DNA of 60,692 nucleotides from CAYWJT01 sp964458655 (GTDB taxonomy: Bacteria > Acidobacteriota > Aminicenantia > Aminicenantales > Saccharicenantaceae): assembly GCA_964458655.1 (NCBI GenBank), contig CAYWJT010000008.1, forward strand, positions 1 to 60,692, read 5' to 3'. The stretch's first letter is position 1; each line of letters begins with the position of its first letter. Below, in pieces: positions 19,800-29,042 of the stretch. Below the pieces are notes generated by a model that was not told the origin of the DNA, did no database searches, and worked only from the letters and a program-made list of their open reading frames with translations. Made by a program: the position numbers and the translations under genes.

Positions 19800-21581
19800 A
19801 TGAAAGGAAGAACAGCCCGGAGCGCGCTCTGTCTCGGCCTGGCCCTCGTCGCCCTGATCGCGGTCGACGCCTGCGCCCCGAGAATCCGGCCGGAGGGCGT
19901 GCCGTTCGCGCCCGCCCCGAAGCCCGGCTGGGTCGGACGGACGCTCCGGAAAATGACGCTCGAGGAAAAGATCGGCCAGCTCATCGCGGTCCGTTTCAGC
20001 GGCGTCTTCAGGAACGAAGAGGACGAGGAGCTCAGGGCGGTCGAGGACCTCATCGTCAGGAAGAAGGTCGGCGCGGTCATCATCTTCGGCGGCGAGGTTT
20101 ACGAGACGGCCCACGTCCTCAACCGCTTGCAGCGGCTGGCGCGCTATCCTCTGCTCGTCGCTTCCGACCTGGAGCGGGGGACGGGCAACCAGATCACCGG
20201 CGCGACGCTCTTCCCGCCGCTCATGTCGCTCGGCGCGGCCGGCTCCGAGGCCGTCGCCCGCGAGATGGGGCGGGTGACGGCCGTCGAAGGCCGGGCCCTC
20301 GGCATCCACATGACCTACGCGCCGGTCGTCGACGTCAACATCAACCCGGACAACCCCATCATCAACACCAGGGCGGTGGGGGAGGACCCGGAGCTCGTCA
20401 GCCGCATCGCAGCGGCCTTCATCGCGGGCGTCCAGGGCGCGGGCATGATCGCCACGGCCAAGCATTTCCCAGGGCACGGCGACACCAGCGAGGATTCGCA
20501 CAGCCTCCTGCCGACCATCACGGCCGACCGCGACAGGCTGGAGAAGGTCGAGCTCTATCCCTTCAGGCGGGCGATTGAAGCCGGGGTCGGCGCGGTCATG
20601 ACGGCCCATCTTTACGTGCCGGCCCTCGACCCGGAGCCGGGCCTGCCGGCGACGCTCTCGGAGCCGATCCTCAGCGGCGTGTTGCGCCGGCGGCTGGGCT
20701 TCAAGGGGCTCATCGTCACCGACGCCCTGGAGATGCGCGGTATCACCGATTCCTTCCCGCCCGAGGAGGCGGCCCTGCGGGCGCTGCGGGCCGGCGTCGA
20801 CATGCTGCTCCTGCCGCTCGAAACCGAGAAGGTCGCCGACTCGCTGGTCAGGGCGGTCAGGGAGGGCCGTATAAGCGAGGCCAGGATAAACGAATCCGTC
20901 GCCCGCGTGCTGCGGGCCAAGGCCGGGCTGGGGCTGCACCGGGAGCGCTTCGTGGACATCGAACGGATCAGCCGGGTGGTGGGGAGTCTGCAAGCCAGGC
21001 GAAGCGCGCTCGAGGCCTTCGAGCGTTCGGTGACGCTCGTGAAGAACGAAGGCGCAGTAGTGCCGCTTGCGGCGGACAGGAAGATAGCGGTGGTTTCGCT
21101 GAGCAGCGACCGCGGCGACTATTACGCCGGCCGGCAGTTCGCGGCCGCGGTCAGGCGGCGGGCGCCGGCGGCGCTGGAACTCTACGCCGACGGCGACACC
21201 GGCCAGGAGTCGCTCGACGAGGCGTTGGAGGCGGCGCGGCGATGCGATATCGTAGTGGTGGCCCTGTTCTCGCGATTGAGCGCGGGCAAGGGCAGCGTCG
21301 ACCTCGAGCCGAAGCACAAAGCGTTCGTGGAGAGGCTGCTCGGGCTCGAAGCGCGGCCGGCCGTCGTCGCGGTGTCGTTCGGCAGTCCCTATTTCCTGAG
21401 GAGCTTCCCCGGTGTGGACGCCTACGTCTGCCTCTACCGCAACACGCCCCAGACGCAGGAGGTGGCGGCGGCGGCGCTGTTCGGCGAGCTCGACGTCTCC
21501 GGCCGCCTGCCGGTTTCGCTGCCGGGGTTGTTCCCGTTCGGCCACGGGCTCGAACTGAAGAAAATCAAGCAGGACAGATGA
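19800..21581 (+). CDS. lipoprotein GH3 beta-N-acetylglucosaminidase-like enzyme
   Basis: 594 residues from an ATG at 19800 (an upstream ATG at 19758 is possible). The N-terminus (ALCLGLALVALIAVDAC) ends in a lipobox-like VDAC, so a lipoprotein is likely. The GH3 TIM-barrel shows the NagZ-type sequence AKHFPGHGDTSEDSH, whose His/Asp pair acts as general acid/base in the glucosaminidase subgroup, and VTDALEMRGI with the nucleophilic Asp at about residue 308. A second, C-terminal GH3 domain follows (about 390-590), which short NagZ proteins lack. Probable role: removal of terminal GlcNAc from muropeptides or external glycans. An aldo/keto reductase gene follows after 9 bases. Confidence 0.9.
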   Translation: MKGRTARSALCLGLALVALIAVDACAPRIRPEGVPFAPAPKPGWVGRTLRKMTLEEKIGQLIAVRFSGVFRNEEDEELRAVEDLIVRKKVGAVIIFGGEVYETAHVLNRLQRLARYPLLVASDLERGTGNQITGATLFPPLMSLGAAGSEAVAREMGRVTAVEGRALGIHMTYAPVVDVNINPDNPIINTRAVGEDPELVSRIAAAFIAGVQGAGMIATAKHFPGHGDTSEDSHSLLPTITADRDRLEKVELYPFRRAIEAGVGAVMTAHLYVPALDPEPGLPATLSEPILSGVLRRRLGFKGLIVTDALEMRGITDSFPPEEAALRALRAGVDMLLLPLETEKVADSLVRAVREGRISEARINESVARVLRAKAGLGLHRERFVDIERISRVVGSLQARRSALEAFERSVTLVKNEGAVVPLAADRKIAVVSLSSDRGDYYAGRQFAAAVRRRAPAALELYADGDTGQESLDEALEAARRCDIVVVALFSRLSAGKGSVDLEPKHKAFVERLLGLEARPAVVAVSFGSPYFLRSFPGVDAYVCLYRNTPQTQEVAAAALFGELDVSGRLPVSLPGLFPFGHGLELKKIKQDR

Positions 21582-21590
21582 GGTGAGACC

Positions 21591-22583
21591 ATGGAATACA
21601 GGTTCCTGGGGAAGACGGGGGTCAAAGTCTTGGCCCTATGTTTCGGGACGATGTCCTTCGGGGGCGACGCCGACGAGGCGGAGTCGGCGCGCATGTTCAC
21701 CGCCTGCCGGGAGGCGGGCGTCAACTTCTTCGACTGCGCCGACATTTACGCCGGCGGCAGGTCGGAGGAGATATTGGGCCGCTTGGCGAAGGGCTGCCGC
21801 GACGAGCTGGTCATCACGAGCAAGGTCTATTTCCGGACCTCGGAGGACGTCAACGCCATGGGCGCCTCGCGGTTCCACATCATGAGGGCCGTGGAAGCGA
21901 GCCTGCGCCGGCTGGGGACGGACAGGATAGACCTCTACTACATCCACCGCTTCGACGACCGGACGCCGCTCGAGGAGACCCTGCGGACCATGGACGACCT
22001 CGTGCGTCAGGGAAAGGTCCTCTATGTCGGCGTCAGCAATTTCGCCGCCTGGCAGACGGAAAAGGCCCTGGGCACAGCGGCCCGGGACGGCCTGACGCCC
22101 GTTCACTGCATCCAGCCGATGTACAACCTGGTCAAGCGCCAGGCCGAGGCGGAGATCCTGCCCATGGCCCAGGCCGAGGGGCTGGGCGTCGCGGTCTACA
22201 GCCCGCTCGGCGGCGGTCTCCTTTCCGGGAAATACGGGCCTGACAGCAGGCCGGAGTCGGGCCGGCTGGTCGAGAACAAGATGTACCGCACTCGTTACGG
22301 CGACGAGTGGAACTTCGAGGTCGCCGGACGCTTCACGGAGTTCGCCAGGCGGAACGGCTTCGAGCCGGCGCCGCTCGCCATAGCCTGGGTCGCGAGCCAT
22401 CCGGCCGTGACATCAGCGATCATCGGGGCGCGCAACCGCGCCCAGCTCGAGGTCAACCTGGCCGCGGCCGGAATCAAGCTGAGCGACGAGATGAGGGCGG
22501 AGATATCGGCCCTGTCGCCCGAGCCGCCGCCCGCCACCGACAGGAACGAAGAGAGGACGGAATTCAACTTCGGCGTGCGGTGA
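21591..22583 (+). CDS. aldo/keto reductase
   Basis: 330 residues with an (alpha/beta)8 barrel pattern. The catalytic tetrad is visible: Asp in FFDCADIYAGG with the downstream Tyr, Lys in LVITSKV, and His in DLYYIHRFDD. The NADPH-binding end shows IIGARNRAQLEVNL. It belongs to the AKR11/YghZ-like group that acts on aldehydes or sugar ketones; the substrate cannot be told. Only 9 bases separate it from the GH3 gene, so the two are likely co-transcribed. Confidence 0.93.
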   Translation: MEYRFLGKTGVKVLALCFGTMSFGGDADEAESARMFTACREAGVNFFDCADIYAGGRSEEILGRLAKGCRDELVITSKVYFRTSEDVNAMGASRFHIMRAVEASLRRLGTDRIDLYYIHRFDDRTPLEETLRTMDDLVRQGKVLYVGVSNFAAWQTEKALGTAARDGLTPVHCIQPMYNLVKRQAEAEILPMAQAEGLGVAVYSPLGGGLLSGKYGPDSRPESGRLVENKMYRTRYGDEWNFEVAGRFTEFARRNGFEPAPLAIAWVASHPAVTSAIIGARNRAQLEVNLAAAGIKLSDEMRAEISALSPEPPPATDRNEERTEFNFGVR

Positions 22584-22604
22584 ACCCTGGAATTCACCGG
22601 ATTT

Positions 22605-22634
22605 TGACTCGGCTCGGCCGGATATTGTATATAG
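22605..22634 (+). promoter_or_regulatory. sigma70-like promoter of the M6 protease gene
   Basis: TTGACT (22605-22610), an 18-base spacer and TATATA (22629-22634) form a good match in a GC-rich background, 19 bases before the first start codon of the M6 protease. Confidence 0.5.
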
Positions 22635-22652
22635 ACGGCGGAAGGGAGACCG

Positions 22653-24659
22653 GTGATGATTCCAAGGAAGCGGGCGTTTTTCACACCGACCGTCATGGCC
22701 GCTGTTTTCTCCTGGGCCGCGGCCGCTTTCGGCCTGGAGCCGCCCACGCCGGAGCAGCTCAGGCGCTACCGGGCGGACGGCACCCTGCGGGCCAGGATCG
22801 AGATGGCCAGGTCCTACGGCAACCATCTCATCACACCGGAAGCCGCGGCCAGGTTGCGGGACAGGCTCGAACGGATCTATCTCCAGAAGAAAGGCCTCAA
22901 GGCCGTCGATATCGACCGGGTCATGGCGCCGCCGCCGTCCTGGAAGGGAATGCCTACCAGGGGGACGGTCAAGGTCCTGGCCCTCCTCATCGCTTTCAAC
23001 GATTATCCGGGCGTAACCCCGGCGGCGACCTTCGATTCGAGGCTCTTCCAGAACGGCGATTCCGGCTTTCCCTACGAGAGCCTGCGCAACTACTACCAGC
23101 GCGCCTCTTACGGGCAGCTCGACATCACCGGCGACGTCCTCGGCTGGTACACGACCCCTTACGCGCGAAGCTCCGTCGCCGAGACGAGCACCGGCCGCGA
23201 CAACCTGATCAAGGAAGCCCTTAACTATTACGAGAGCCAGGGCCACGACTTCTCCCAGTACGACAACGACGGCGACGGCTACGTGGACTATTTCTGCGTC
23301 TTCTGGACCGGCCCCCACGGCGAATGGGCCAGCTTCTGGTGGGGCTATTACACCTCGTTCAGCGACTCGAGCTTCGTCCTCGACGGCAAAAGGTTCCGCA
23401 GGTACTCCTGGCAGTGGGAGCTTGCCAATTATCCCAGCGGCAATTTCACCCCGCGGGTCATCATCCACGAGACCGGCCACGCCCTGGGCGTGCCCGACTA
23501 CTACGACTACGACGACAGCGTCGGCCCCCGGGGAGGCGTCGGCGGCCTCGACGTCATGGACGCCAACGTCGGCGACCACAACTGCTTCTCCAAGTTCATG
23601 CTGGACTGGATCACGCCGACGGTCGTCTCAGCCGGCCCCCAGGCGGTCTCGCTGCGGGCCTCGGGCCTTTACCCGGACGCCCTCATCTTCATGCCCGATG
23701 CGGCGCCCGGCCGCATCTTCAGCGAGTTCTACATGGTCCAGAACAGGCAGCGCACGGGCAACGACACCGGCCTTTTCACCGGCACCGACGGGCTCGTCGT
23801 CTGGCATGTCGACAGCAGGTTGAACGTCTCGAACACCAACTTCCTCTACAACAATTCCTACACCGAGCATAAGCTGCTCAAGCTCGTCCAGGCCGACGGC
23901 CTGGAGCAGATCGAGCTTTACGACGCCAACGCCGACGCCGGGGATTATTACCAGGCCGGAATGGTCTTGGGGCCGGCGACGAACCCCGATTCCCGGCGCT
24001 ACGACGGCACCCCCACCGGCATGGGCATTACGAACATCGTCGGCGCGACCTCGCCCATCACTCTCGACGTCTTCTCGAGCGACGCCCGGCCGTCCTGCTC
24101 GATTACCAATATCGGCGGCGGCCAGGTATTGTACGGGACGGTCAACGTGGCCGTCGAGGCCGGCGACGACAACGGCATCAGCCGCGTCGAGCTTTACACC
24201 GATTCCATCCTCAGGCAGACCCTGACCGCCCCTCCGTACGTCTTCAGCCTGGACACCAGGCTCTTCACGAACGGCCCTCACAACATCAGCGCCGTCGCCT
24301 ACGACACCATCATGCAGACGACGACCAGCACCGTTTCCGTCAACATAGACAACATCTACGCGCCGTCCGGGCTCTCCGTGAGGAAGGTCGCAAACCGCGG
24401 CGCCCTGCTCTACGAGCTGATCAACGTCCTGACCTGGAACGACGATTCGAGGAACACCAGCCTGGTCTCTTACCGGGTTTATCTGGAGACTTCGGGCGGC
24501 GGCCGTGAGCTGCTGACGGAGGTTCCCAAGAGCCAGAGCGGCAGCGGCTACAGCTGGCTGCACCGGCGCGTCGTCCCGGGCCGAGTTTACTCCTATCAGG
24601 TGGTCGGCGTGGGCGCGGGCGGCCGCGAAGGCGACGTCGCCCGGGCCACCGCCCGCTGA
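22653..24659 (+). CDS. secreted M6-family metalloprotease
   Basis: 668 residues with a signal peptide (FFTPTVMAAVFSWAAAAFG). A propeptide-like helical stretch (about 25-95) precedes the catalytic domain. The zinc motif HETGHALGVPD (about residue 273) gives the HExxH pair plus the downstream Asp typical of immune-inhibitor-A-like M6 peptidases. After about residue 475, an Ig-like domain (GTVNVAVEAGDDNGISRVEL, about 490-565) and a fibronectin-like domain follow, likely for substrate or surface binding. Two adjacent ATGs (22653 and 22656) could start translation. It is followed by a hairpin that serves the opposite strand. Confidence 0.9.
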   Translation: MMIPRKRAFFTPTVMAAVFSWAAAAFGLEPPTPEQLRRYRADGTLRARIEMARSYGNHLITPEAAARLRDRLERIYLQKKGLKAVDIDRVMAPPPSWKGMPTRGTVKVLALLIAFNDYPGVTPAATFDSRLFQNGDSGFPYESLRNYYQRASYGQLDITGDVLGWYTTPYARSSVAETSTGRDNLIKEALNYYESQGHDFSQYDNDGDGYVDYFCVFWTGPHGEWASFWWGYYTSFSDSSFVLDGKRFRRYSWQWELANYPSGNFTPRVIIHETGHALGVPDYYDYDDSVGPRGGVGGLDVMDANVGDHNCFSKFMLDWITPTVVSAGPQAVSLRASGLYPDALIFMPDAAPGRIFSEFYMVQNRQRTGNDTGLFTGTDGLVVWHVDSRLNVSNTNFLYNNSYTEHKLLKLVQADGLEQIELYDANADAGDYYQAGMVLGPATNPDSRRYDGTPTGMGITNIVGATSPITLDVFSSDARPSCSITNIGGGQVLYGTVNVAVEAGDDNGISRVELYTDSILRQTLTAPPYVFSLDTRLFTNGPHNISAVAYDTIMQTTTSTVSVNIDNIYAPSGLSVRKVANRGALLYELINVLTWNDDSRNTSLVSYRVYLETSGGGRELLTEVPKSQSGSGYSWLHRRVVPGRVYSYQVVGVGAGGREGDVARATAR

Positions 24660-24661
24660 AG

Positions 24662-24718
24662 AAAAAAATAACGCGGAGCCGGAAGGCGATAACTAAATAC
24701 CGCCCTGCGGCTCCGCGT
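24662..24718 (-). terminator. intrinsic terminator after the OmpA lipoprotein gene
   Basis: ACGCGGAGCCG (24671-24681) is perfectly repeated in inverse at 24708-24718, with an inner GGCG/CGCC pair. On the minus strand the hairpin is followed by a run of T (complement of the A-run 24662-24668). It lies between the convergent M6 protease and OmpA genes. Confidence 0.75.
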
Positions 24719-24767
24719 CTTCAGAGCTTGTGTTAGGTAATCCAGTCCGGCTGGCTGGGGAGACGCC

Positions 24768-25403
24768 TTATTCGTAGACCAGGATCTCCACCCTCCGGTT
24801 CTGGGCGCGGCCGTCCTTGGTCGTATTGTCCGCGACCGGCTGGGAGGCGCCCAGGCTGACGCAGGCCATGCGGTGCAGCGGGATGCGGTGCTGCTTGTAG
24901 AGGTACATCATGACGGCTTCGGCTCTCTTCTGGCCCAGGATGAGGTTGTAGCTTTCCTCGCCGGTGTTGTCGGTATGGCCCTGGATCTCGAGATAGACGC
25001 CCTTGTTCTCCTCGACCAGCCTCTGGACGAAGCGGTCGACCGCGGACTTGGCCTCGGGCGTGAGCTCGTAGCTGTTGAAGGCGAACTTGGCCTCGTTGTT
25101 GCGGATGGTCTCTTTCCACAGCAGGTTGCCGCGGATCAGGGTCTTGACCTCTTCGATCTTGCCGTCGACCTGCTTGAACTGGGCGTCGTGGCGGTTGATG
25201 AGGTCGCCGATCGTGGCCAGCTTCTCGTCGTGCTCGGCCAGCCGCTTCTGGGCGGCCTCGACCTCGGTGGAGACGCTGGCGACTTTTTGGTCGACCGAGG
25301 CGATCTCGCCCGTGACGTACTTCTTGGTGGCGCAGGCCGAACCGAAGACGAGGACGGCTACAGCAAGAACAGCCGGGACATACACAAGGAAGTTCTTTCT
25401 CAT
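24768..25403 (-). CDS. OmpA-family lipoprotein with coiled coil
   Basis: 211 residues from an ATG at 25403 with AAGGAGG upstream. The signal peptide ends in a lipobox (FGSAC, Cys about residue 24). Residues about 30-90 are a heptad-like coiled coil (VDQKVASVSTEVEAAQKRLA), similar in style to Lpp-like segments. The C-terminal OmpA domain (about 95-205) carries the peptidoglycan-binding signature IQGHTDNTGEESYN and RAQNRRVEI. It should be an outer-membrane lipoprotein tethering the membrane to peptidoglycan. It ends at a clear terminator and lies downstream of a VWA protein gene on the same strand. Confidence 0.92.
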   Translation of the reverse strand: MRKNFLVYVPAVLAVAVLVFGSACATKKYVTGEIASVDQKVASVSTEVEAAQKRLAEHDEKLATIGDLINRHDAQFKQVDGKIEEVKTLIRGNLLWKETIRNNEAKFAFNSYELTPEAKSAVDRFVQRLVEENKGVYLEIQGHTDNTGEESYNLILGQKRAEAVMMYLYKQHRIPLHRMACVSLGASQPVADNTTKDGRAQNRRVEILVYE

Positions 25404-25555
25404 TTTTCCTCCTTTCCTGTGTCCTCGAAAATATTCCGGGTGCCCTCGGTCTTTTGGGTATAGGGGCCTCAGGACATCCGTTTTCACTATTATAGCCGTT
25501 CAGGCTCTAAAAGACAACAATTTCCGGAAAAACCGGGAAAAAAAGGGGATAAAGA

Positions 25556-26599
25556 TCAGTAACCCTGTCTCGTGCGGACGCGGAAGTTCCTGCCCGGGAC
25601 CATGACCCTGATGCGGCGGTACCTGTCGTCTTCCCGGTAGGAGGTGTAGCCGATGATGTACTGATGGCTCTGTTCTTTCTGGATCTCCTTGACGGCGTCG
25701 AGGAGTCCGGCCGGCTCGTCGGTGAAGAAGGCCCGGCCGCCGGTGGCCTCGGCGAAACGCGTCAGGGTTTCGACGATGCCGGCCGTGGTCAGGGAAGCCG
25801 ACCGCTTGTGCGCGGCGAGCGCCGTTTCGCTCCTGGGGATCTTGTAGCCGACGACATAGATGGGCACGTCCACCCGCCTGGCTATCTCCAGGGCCTCGTC
25901 GGGGCCGACGGCGCTGTCGTTCTCTATGCCGTCGGTGATGAGCAGGAGGGCCCGCTTCTCGTTCTTGGCCCGCGTCGCGAACTCCGGCGAGACGGCCACG
26001 GCATCGTTCAGGGCCGTCATGCCGTAGGCCTTTTCCTTGTCCAGGGCCTCGATGAAGGCGCGCCTGTCGGTGGAGTGGCGGGCCGCCACCTCCACGTCGC
26101 CGTCCGCGAAGACGAGCAGGGCGACCTCGTCGCGCGGGGAAAGGAGCTGGCGGACGAGGTAATGGAGGGCCGTCCGGCACTCCTCGAACTTGTTGTCGAG
26201 GGCCATGCTGCCGCTCACGTCGAGCAGGACCGTCAGGCTCAGGGGCGCGTTCCGGTCGTGGGCGAAATAGGTTATCTTCTTTTTCTCGTTGTTCTCGTAA
26301 ACGATGAAGTCCTTTTCCTCGAGGTCGTTGATGTACCGGCCGCCCCGGCCTTGGACCGTGACCGAGAGGGTGATGGCGTTGACGACCATATCGTAGGCGG
26401 GGCGCTCCTGGGCTTTCTGCTGCCGGCCCAGCGCCGGCTGGAGGATCATGAGGACGCCGAACAGGACTAATACCGCCGACGGGGGCGCGGCCGCCTGCCC
26501 GAACGTGCCTTTGTGGACATCGGGACGCGCCGCGCCACGAGCTTGGGCGCAGGAAAACGCCGCCTTCCCGAAGTTCGAGTCGCCGAAGCCTGTTTCCAT
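25556..26599 (-). CDS. exported VWA-domain protein with intact metal site
   Basis: 347 residues as written. The region before the hydrophobic stretch (VLVLFGVLMILQPALG, about residues 43-58) is long for a signal peptide, so an internal start is possible; AGGGAAGA precedes the ATG at 26599. A strand domain (VTVQGRGGRYINDLEEKDFI) precedes the VWA domain, whose metal motif DVSGSM and later LLITDGIEND are intact. The pattern is that of the VWFA-related acidobacterial family. The C-terminus YIIGYTSYREDDRYRRIRV is also typical. Location periplasmic or extracellular; the partner is unknown. The gene ends about 150 bases before the OmpA lipoprotein start. Confidence 0.85.
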   Translation of the reverse strand: METGFGDSNFGKAAFSCAQARGAARPDVHKGTFGQAAAPPSAVLVLFGVLMILQPALGRQQKAQERPAYDMVVNAITLSVTVQGRGGRYINDLEEKDFIVYENNEKKKITYFAHDRNAPLSLTVLLDVSGSMALDNKFEECRTALHYLVRQLLSPRDEVALLVFADGDVEVAARHSTDRRAFIEALDKEKAYGMTALNDAVAVSPEFATRAKNEKRALLLITDGIENDSAVGPDEALEIARRVDVPIYVVGYKIPRSETALAAHKRSASLTTAGIVETLTRFAEATGGRAFFTDEPAGLLDAVKEIQKEQSHQYIIGYTSYREDDRYRRIRVMVPGRNFRVRTRQGY

Positions 26600-26921
26600 T
26601 TCTTCCCTACGGCTTATGCCGAAAGCCTTATTCTTGGTCGGGCGGACCCTGCGCGCCGGCGGAAAAACACGGGCCGGACCGGCCGTGGATGCGTCGTTAA
26701 TAAGACGATAAGCTTAGATAATAGGATACCACACGGGATAAAAGCGGGCAAAAGCGCCCCGGCCCTATGCTTGTGCCGTGATGGCTTGGGTGGTTGAAAC
26801 GGACATGCCGAGCAGGGAAGACATCAGGCTGGAGCCCACGGCCGCAGACCGAATGCTACGAGACGTATGGAACGAAACTAGCGAAGGAGCGGTGTGCGAC
26901 CGCCTGCGGGCTTCCCGGAGT
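26600..26921. other. intergenic, nothing supported
   Basis: Spacer between the VWA gene and the end of the alpha-galactosidase-like gene, both on the minus strand. A plus-strand frame from 26778 has no ribosome-binding site and runs into the antisense of the next gene. No promoter or hairpin was convincing. Confidence 0.4.
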
Positions 26922-29042
26922 TCAGCGCGAAAAGGCCAGGGTCCAGTTCGCTTGGCCGGCATTTTCGGAAAAGAGCCTGACCACCAGGACCGGTCCGTCC
27001 GAAGACGTCCCGGAGTGCACCGCCCCTTCCACTTCGACCCGGTCGAGCCGCCAACCCTGCGGCATGTGAACGATAATGTCGTAGGGGTCGCGGCCGGCGA
27101 GCCGGCTTTTGCCGCTCAGACGGCCGCCGTCCCACTTGAGGTCGAGAAGGTCCTGCCCGCCGCCGGTCAGATGGCGGCCGGTCGCCAGTAGCTGGGGCCG
27201 CTCCTGCCTCTCCCTGATGATGAAGCACTGGGACCGGAAGACCGGGTCGATGGGGCCGGGGATGAAAGCGCCGCTGAAGGTGCCGACCGCTTTCTTCGAC
27301 CAGAACTCGAAGACGGCGTATTCCCTGTCCGGTTCGAGCCCCAGGTCCTCGAACCGGATGACCTCCTCGCTCCCCCCTGTGCGGCCGAGCGCGACCCAGT
27401 TTTCGAAGGGACGGACGACCTCGAGCAGCCACAGGTCGCAGGCCGGCTTGAGGCCGGCGTCGAAAGGTCGGGGTCCCGACCCGCTGACCTCGGCGTCGAC
27501 CCGGTCGAGCTGCCCGGAGCGCGAGGGGTCGACGTCGAAGACCTGCCCGGGAACGGTCCAGAGCACCGGCGCGGCCCGTTTGGCCGGCTCGGCGGCCGGC
27601 GTCCTGTAAACGGCCGGCTTGTCGGTCAGGAGGAGAATGGAGCCCGTGAGCGAGGTCACGAGCAGCGAGCGGTAGCGCTCCTCGTTCAGCTCGATGTGGT
27701 CCGGGTCGTTGCGCCAGACCACGTTGTTCCAGGAGTTGAACTGGGCCAGGCCGGCGTAGGAAAAGCCGTCCGTGCCCAGGCGGCAGCCGTCGACGAGCCC
27801 GACGAGCTCTGGCCTGACGCCCCAGCAGGCGAGCAGGAAGCGGCTGCGGCCGACCTCCTCCCTGACGACCTCGACGTAGCGCCTGAAGGCGGCCGCGCGG
27901 TCGGCCTTCTTGCGGCCGAAGTGGCCGGCGTGGGCGTTGTAGCCCTCGTAGCGGAGGTGGCGGAGGGCGTCGACCTTGAAGTACTCCCAGCCCATCTCCT
28001 TAAGGCCGCGATAAACCGGCCTGACCACAGCGTTCAGGGCGTCTTCGTTCGAGGCGTCGAGGCTGTACTCGACCCAGTTGCCGCGGGCGGGCCGCCCGTC
28101 GGGTCCGGTCACGAACCAGTCCTTGTGGGTCGAGGCGAAGTCGGCCTGCTTGAAGGCGACGTTGGTCCAAATGCCCGGCTTCAGCCCCTTGCCCTTGATG
28201 TAGCCCGGCAGGAAACCCAGGCCGCTCGGGAACTTGTCGTTGGCGTCGAGCCAGAGTTCCGGCAGGCCCTCGCCGCGCTGGTAGCCGTCGTCTATCTGCA
28301 GGTACTCGTAGCCGAAGGGCAGGAGCGTCTCGGACAGGGTGTCGGCGGTCTCGACGATGTCGGCTTCCGTGACCTTGTCGAAAAAGGCGAACCACGATAT
28401 CCAGCCGGCGACCGGCTCCCGGCTGACTTGGTAGGTCCAGGGCTCGAAGCGGTCGAGGCCGCGATGGACGCGGTAGTAGGCCGGCTTGAACCTGAGCACG
28501 ACCTCACGGCCGGCGGCTTCGAGGCCGTAAGTGCGCCGTTCGGCGTCGTCCCTTTCCGGCCCGACCAGGACCCGCGGGCCGGCGTCCACCGAAAGGACCC
28601 AGTCCGACCCGCGGTCGTAAACCGCCCGGTTGAGGCGGCTCCGGCTCAGGCCGGAGACGTGCCTGACGATGACCGGTCCGGCGTCCCTGCGGTCGGCCTC
28701 GCAGGGAAAGGATTCGGCCGAGGCCGTGACCTCTCCGCGCAGGAGCATCCCGGCGCCCGGAGCGGCGGTCAGGCTGACAATGTTGGTGACGGCCTTACCG
28801 GTCCGGAAAACGTTGGTCGTCACTGAAAAGGGGCCGCCCTGCGTCTCGATACGGCCCGAGAAGACGGTCCTGCCGCGGTATTCGATGACTAACTTTTCGC
28901 CCCTTACCTTGACCTCGGCCGGGACGTTATAGGCTTCGGCGCCGGCCGGGGCCTTCCGGCAGCCCGCGGCATTCAGGAACAGGGCCAAGGCGAGCAGGAA
29001 GGGAAGGACGCGCGTGCTTCCGCCGGCGGCTCGAGCTTTCAT
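26922..29042 (-). CDS. lipoprotein alpha-galactosidase-like glycoside hydrolase (GH36/GH27 type)
   Basis: 706 residues. The signal peptide has a lipobox (LNAAGC, Cys about residue 28). An N-terminal beta domain leads into a TIM barrel: YEYLQIDDGYQRGEG (about 249-263), LKPGIWTNVAF, then WEYFKVDALRH, where the Asp in KVDAL is the expected nucleophile. GTDGFSYAG probably contributes the acid/base region. A C-terminal beta domain follows. This is the melibiase/GH36 pattern, so hydrolysis of alpha-galactosides is likely, but related clan members act on other alpha-glycosides. Its ATG overlaps the stop of the upstream CehA-type gene (ATGA), so the two are translated together. Confidence 0.85.
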   Translation of the reverse strand: MKARAAGGSTRVLPFLLALALFLNAAGCRKAPAGAEAYNVPAEVKVRGEKLVIEYRGRTVFSGRIETQGGPFSVTTNVFRTGKAVTNIVSLTAAPGAGMLLRGEVTASAESFPCEADRRDAGPVIVRHVSGLSRSRLNRAVYDRGSDWVLSVDAGPRVLVGPERDDAERRTYGLEAAGREVVLRFKPAYYRVHRGLDRFEPWTYQVSREPVAGWISWFAFFDKVTEADIVETADTLSETLLPFGYEYLQIDDGYQRGEGLPELWLDANDKFPSGLGFLPGYIKGKGLKPGIWTNVAFKQADFASTHKDWFVTGPDGRPARGNWVEYSLDASNEDALNAVVRPVYRGLKEMGWEYFKVDALRHLRYEGYNAHAGHFGRKKADRAAAFRRYVEVVREEVGRSRFLLACWGVRPELVGLVDGCRLGTDGFSYAGLAQFNSWNNVVWRNDPDHIELNEERYRSLLVTSLTGSILLLTDKPAVYRTPAAEPAKRAAPVLWTVPGQVFDVDPSRSGQLDRVDAEVSGSGPRPFDAGLKPACDLWLLEVVRPFENWVALGRTGGSEEVIRFEDLGLEPDREYAVFEFWSKKAVGTFSGAFIPGPIDPVFRSQCFIIRERQERPQLLATGRHLTGGGQDLLDLKWDGGRLSGKSRLAGRDPYDIIVHMPQGWRLDRVEVEGAVHSGTSSDGPVLVVRLFSENAGQANWTLAFSR

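Noticed and set aside
26778..27191. Plus-strand open frame in the gap before the alpha-galactosidase gene
   Set aside because: No ribosome-binding site, no known motif, and most of it is antisense to the GH36 gene.
27696..28826. Long plus-strand frame opposite the alpha-galactosidase gene
   Set aside because: Antisense to a gene with signal peptide and catalytic motifs; no start signal.
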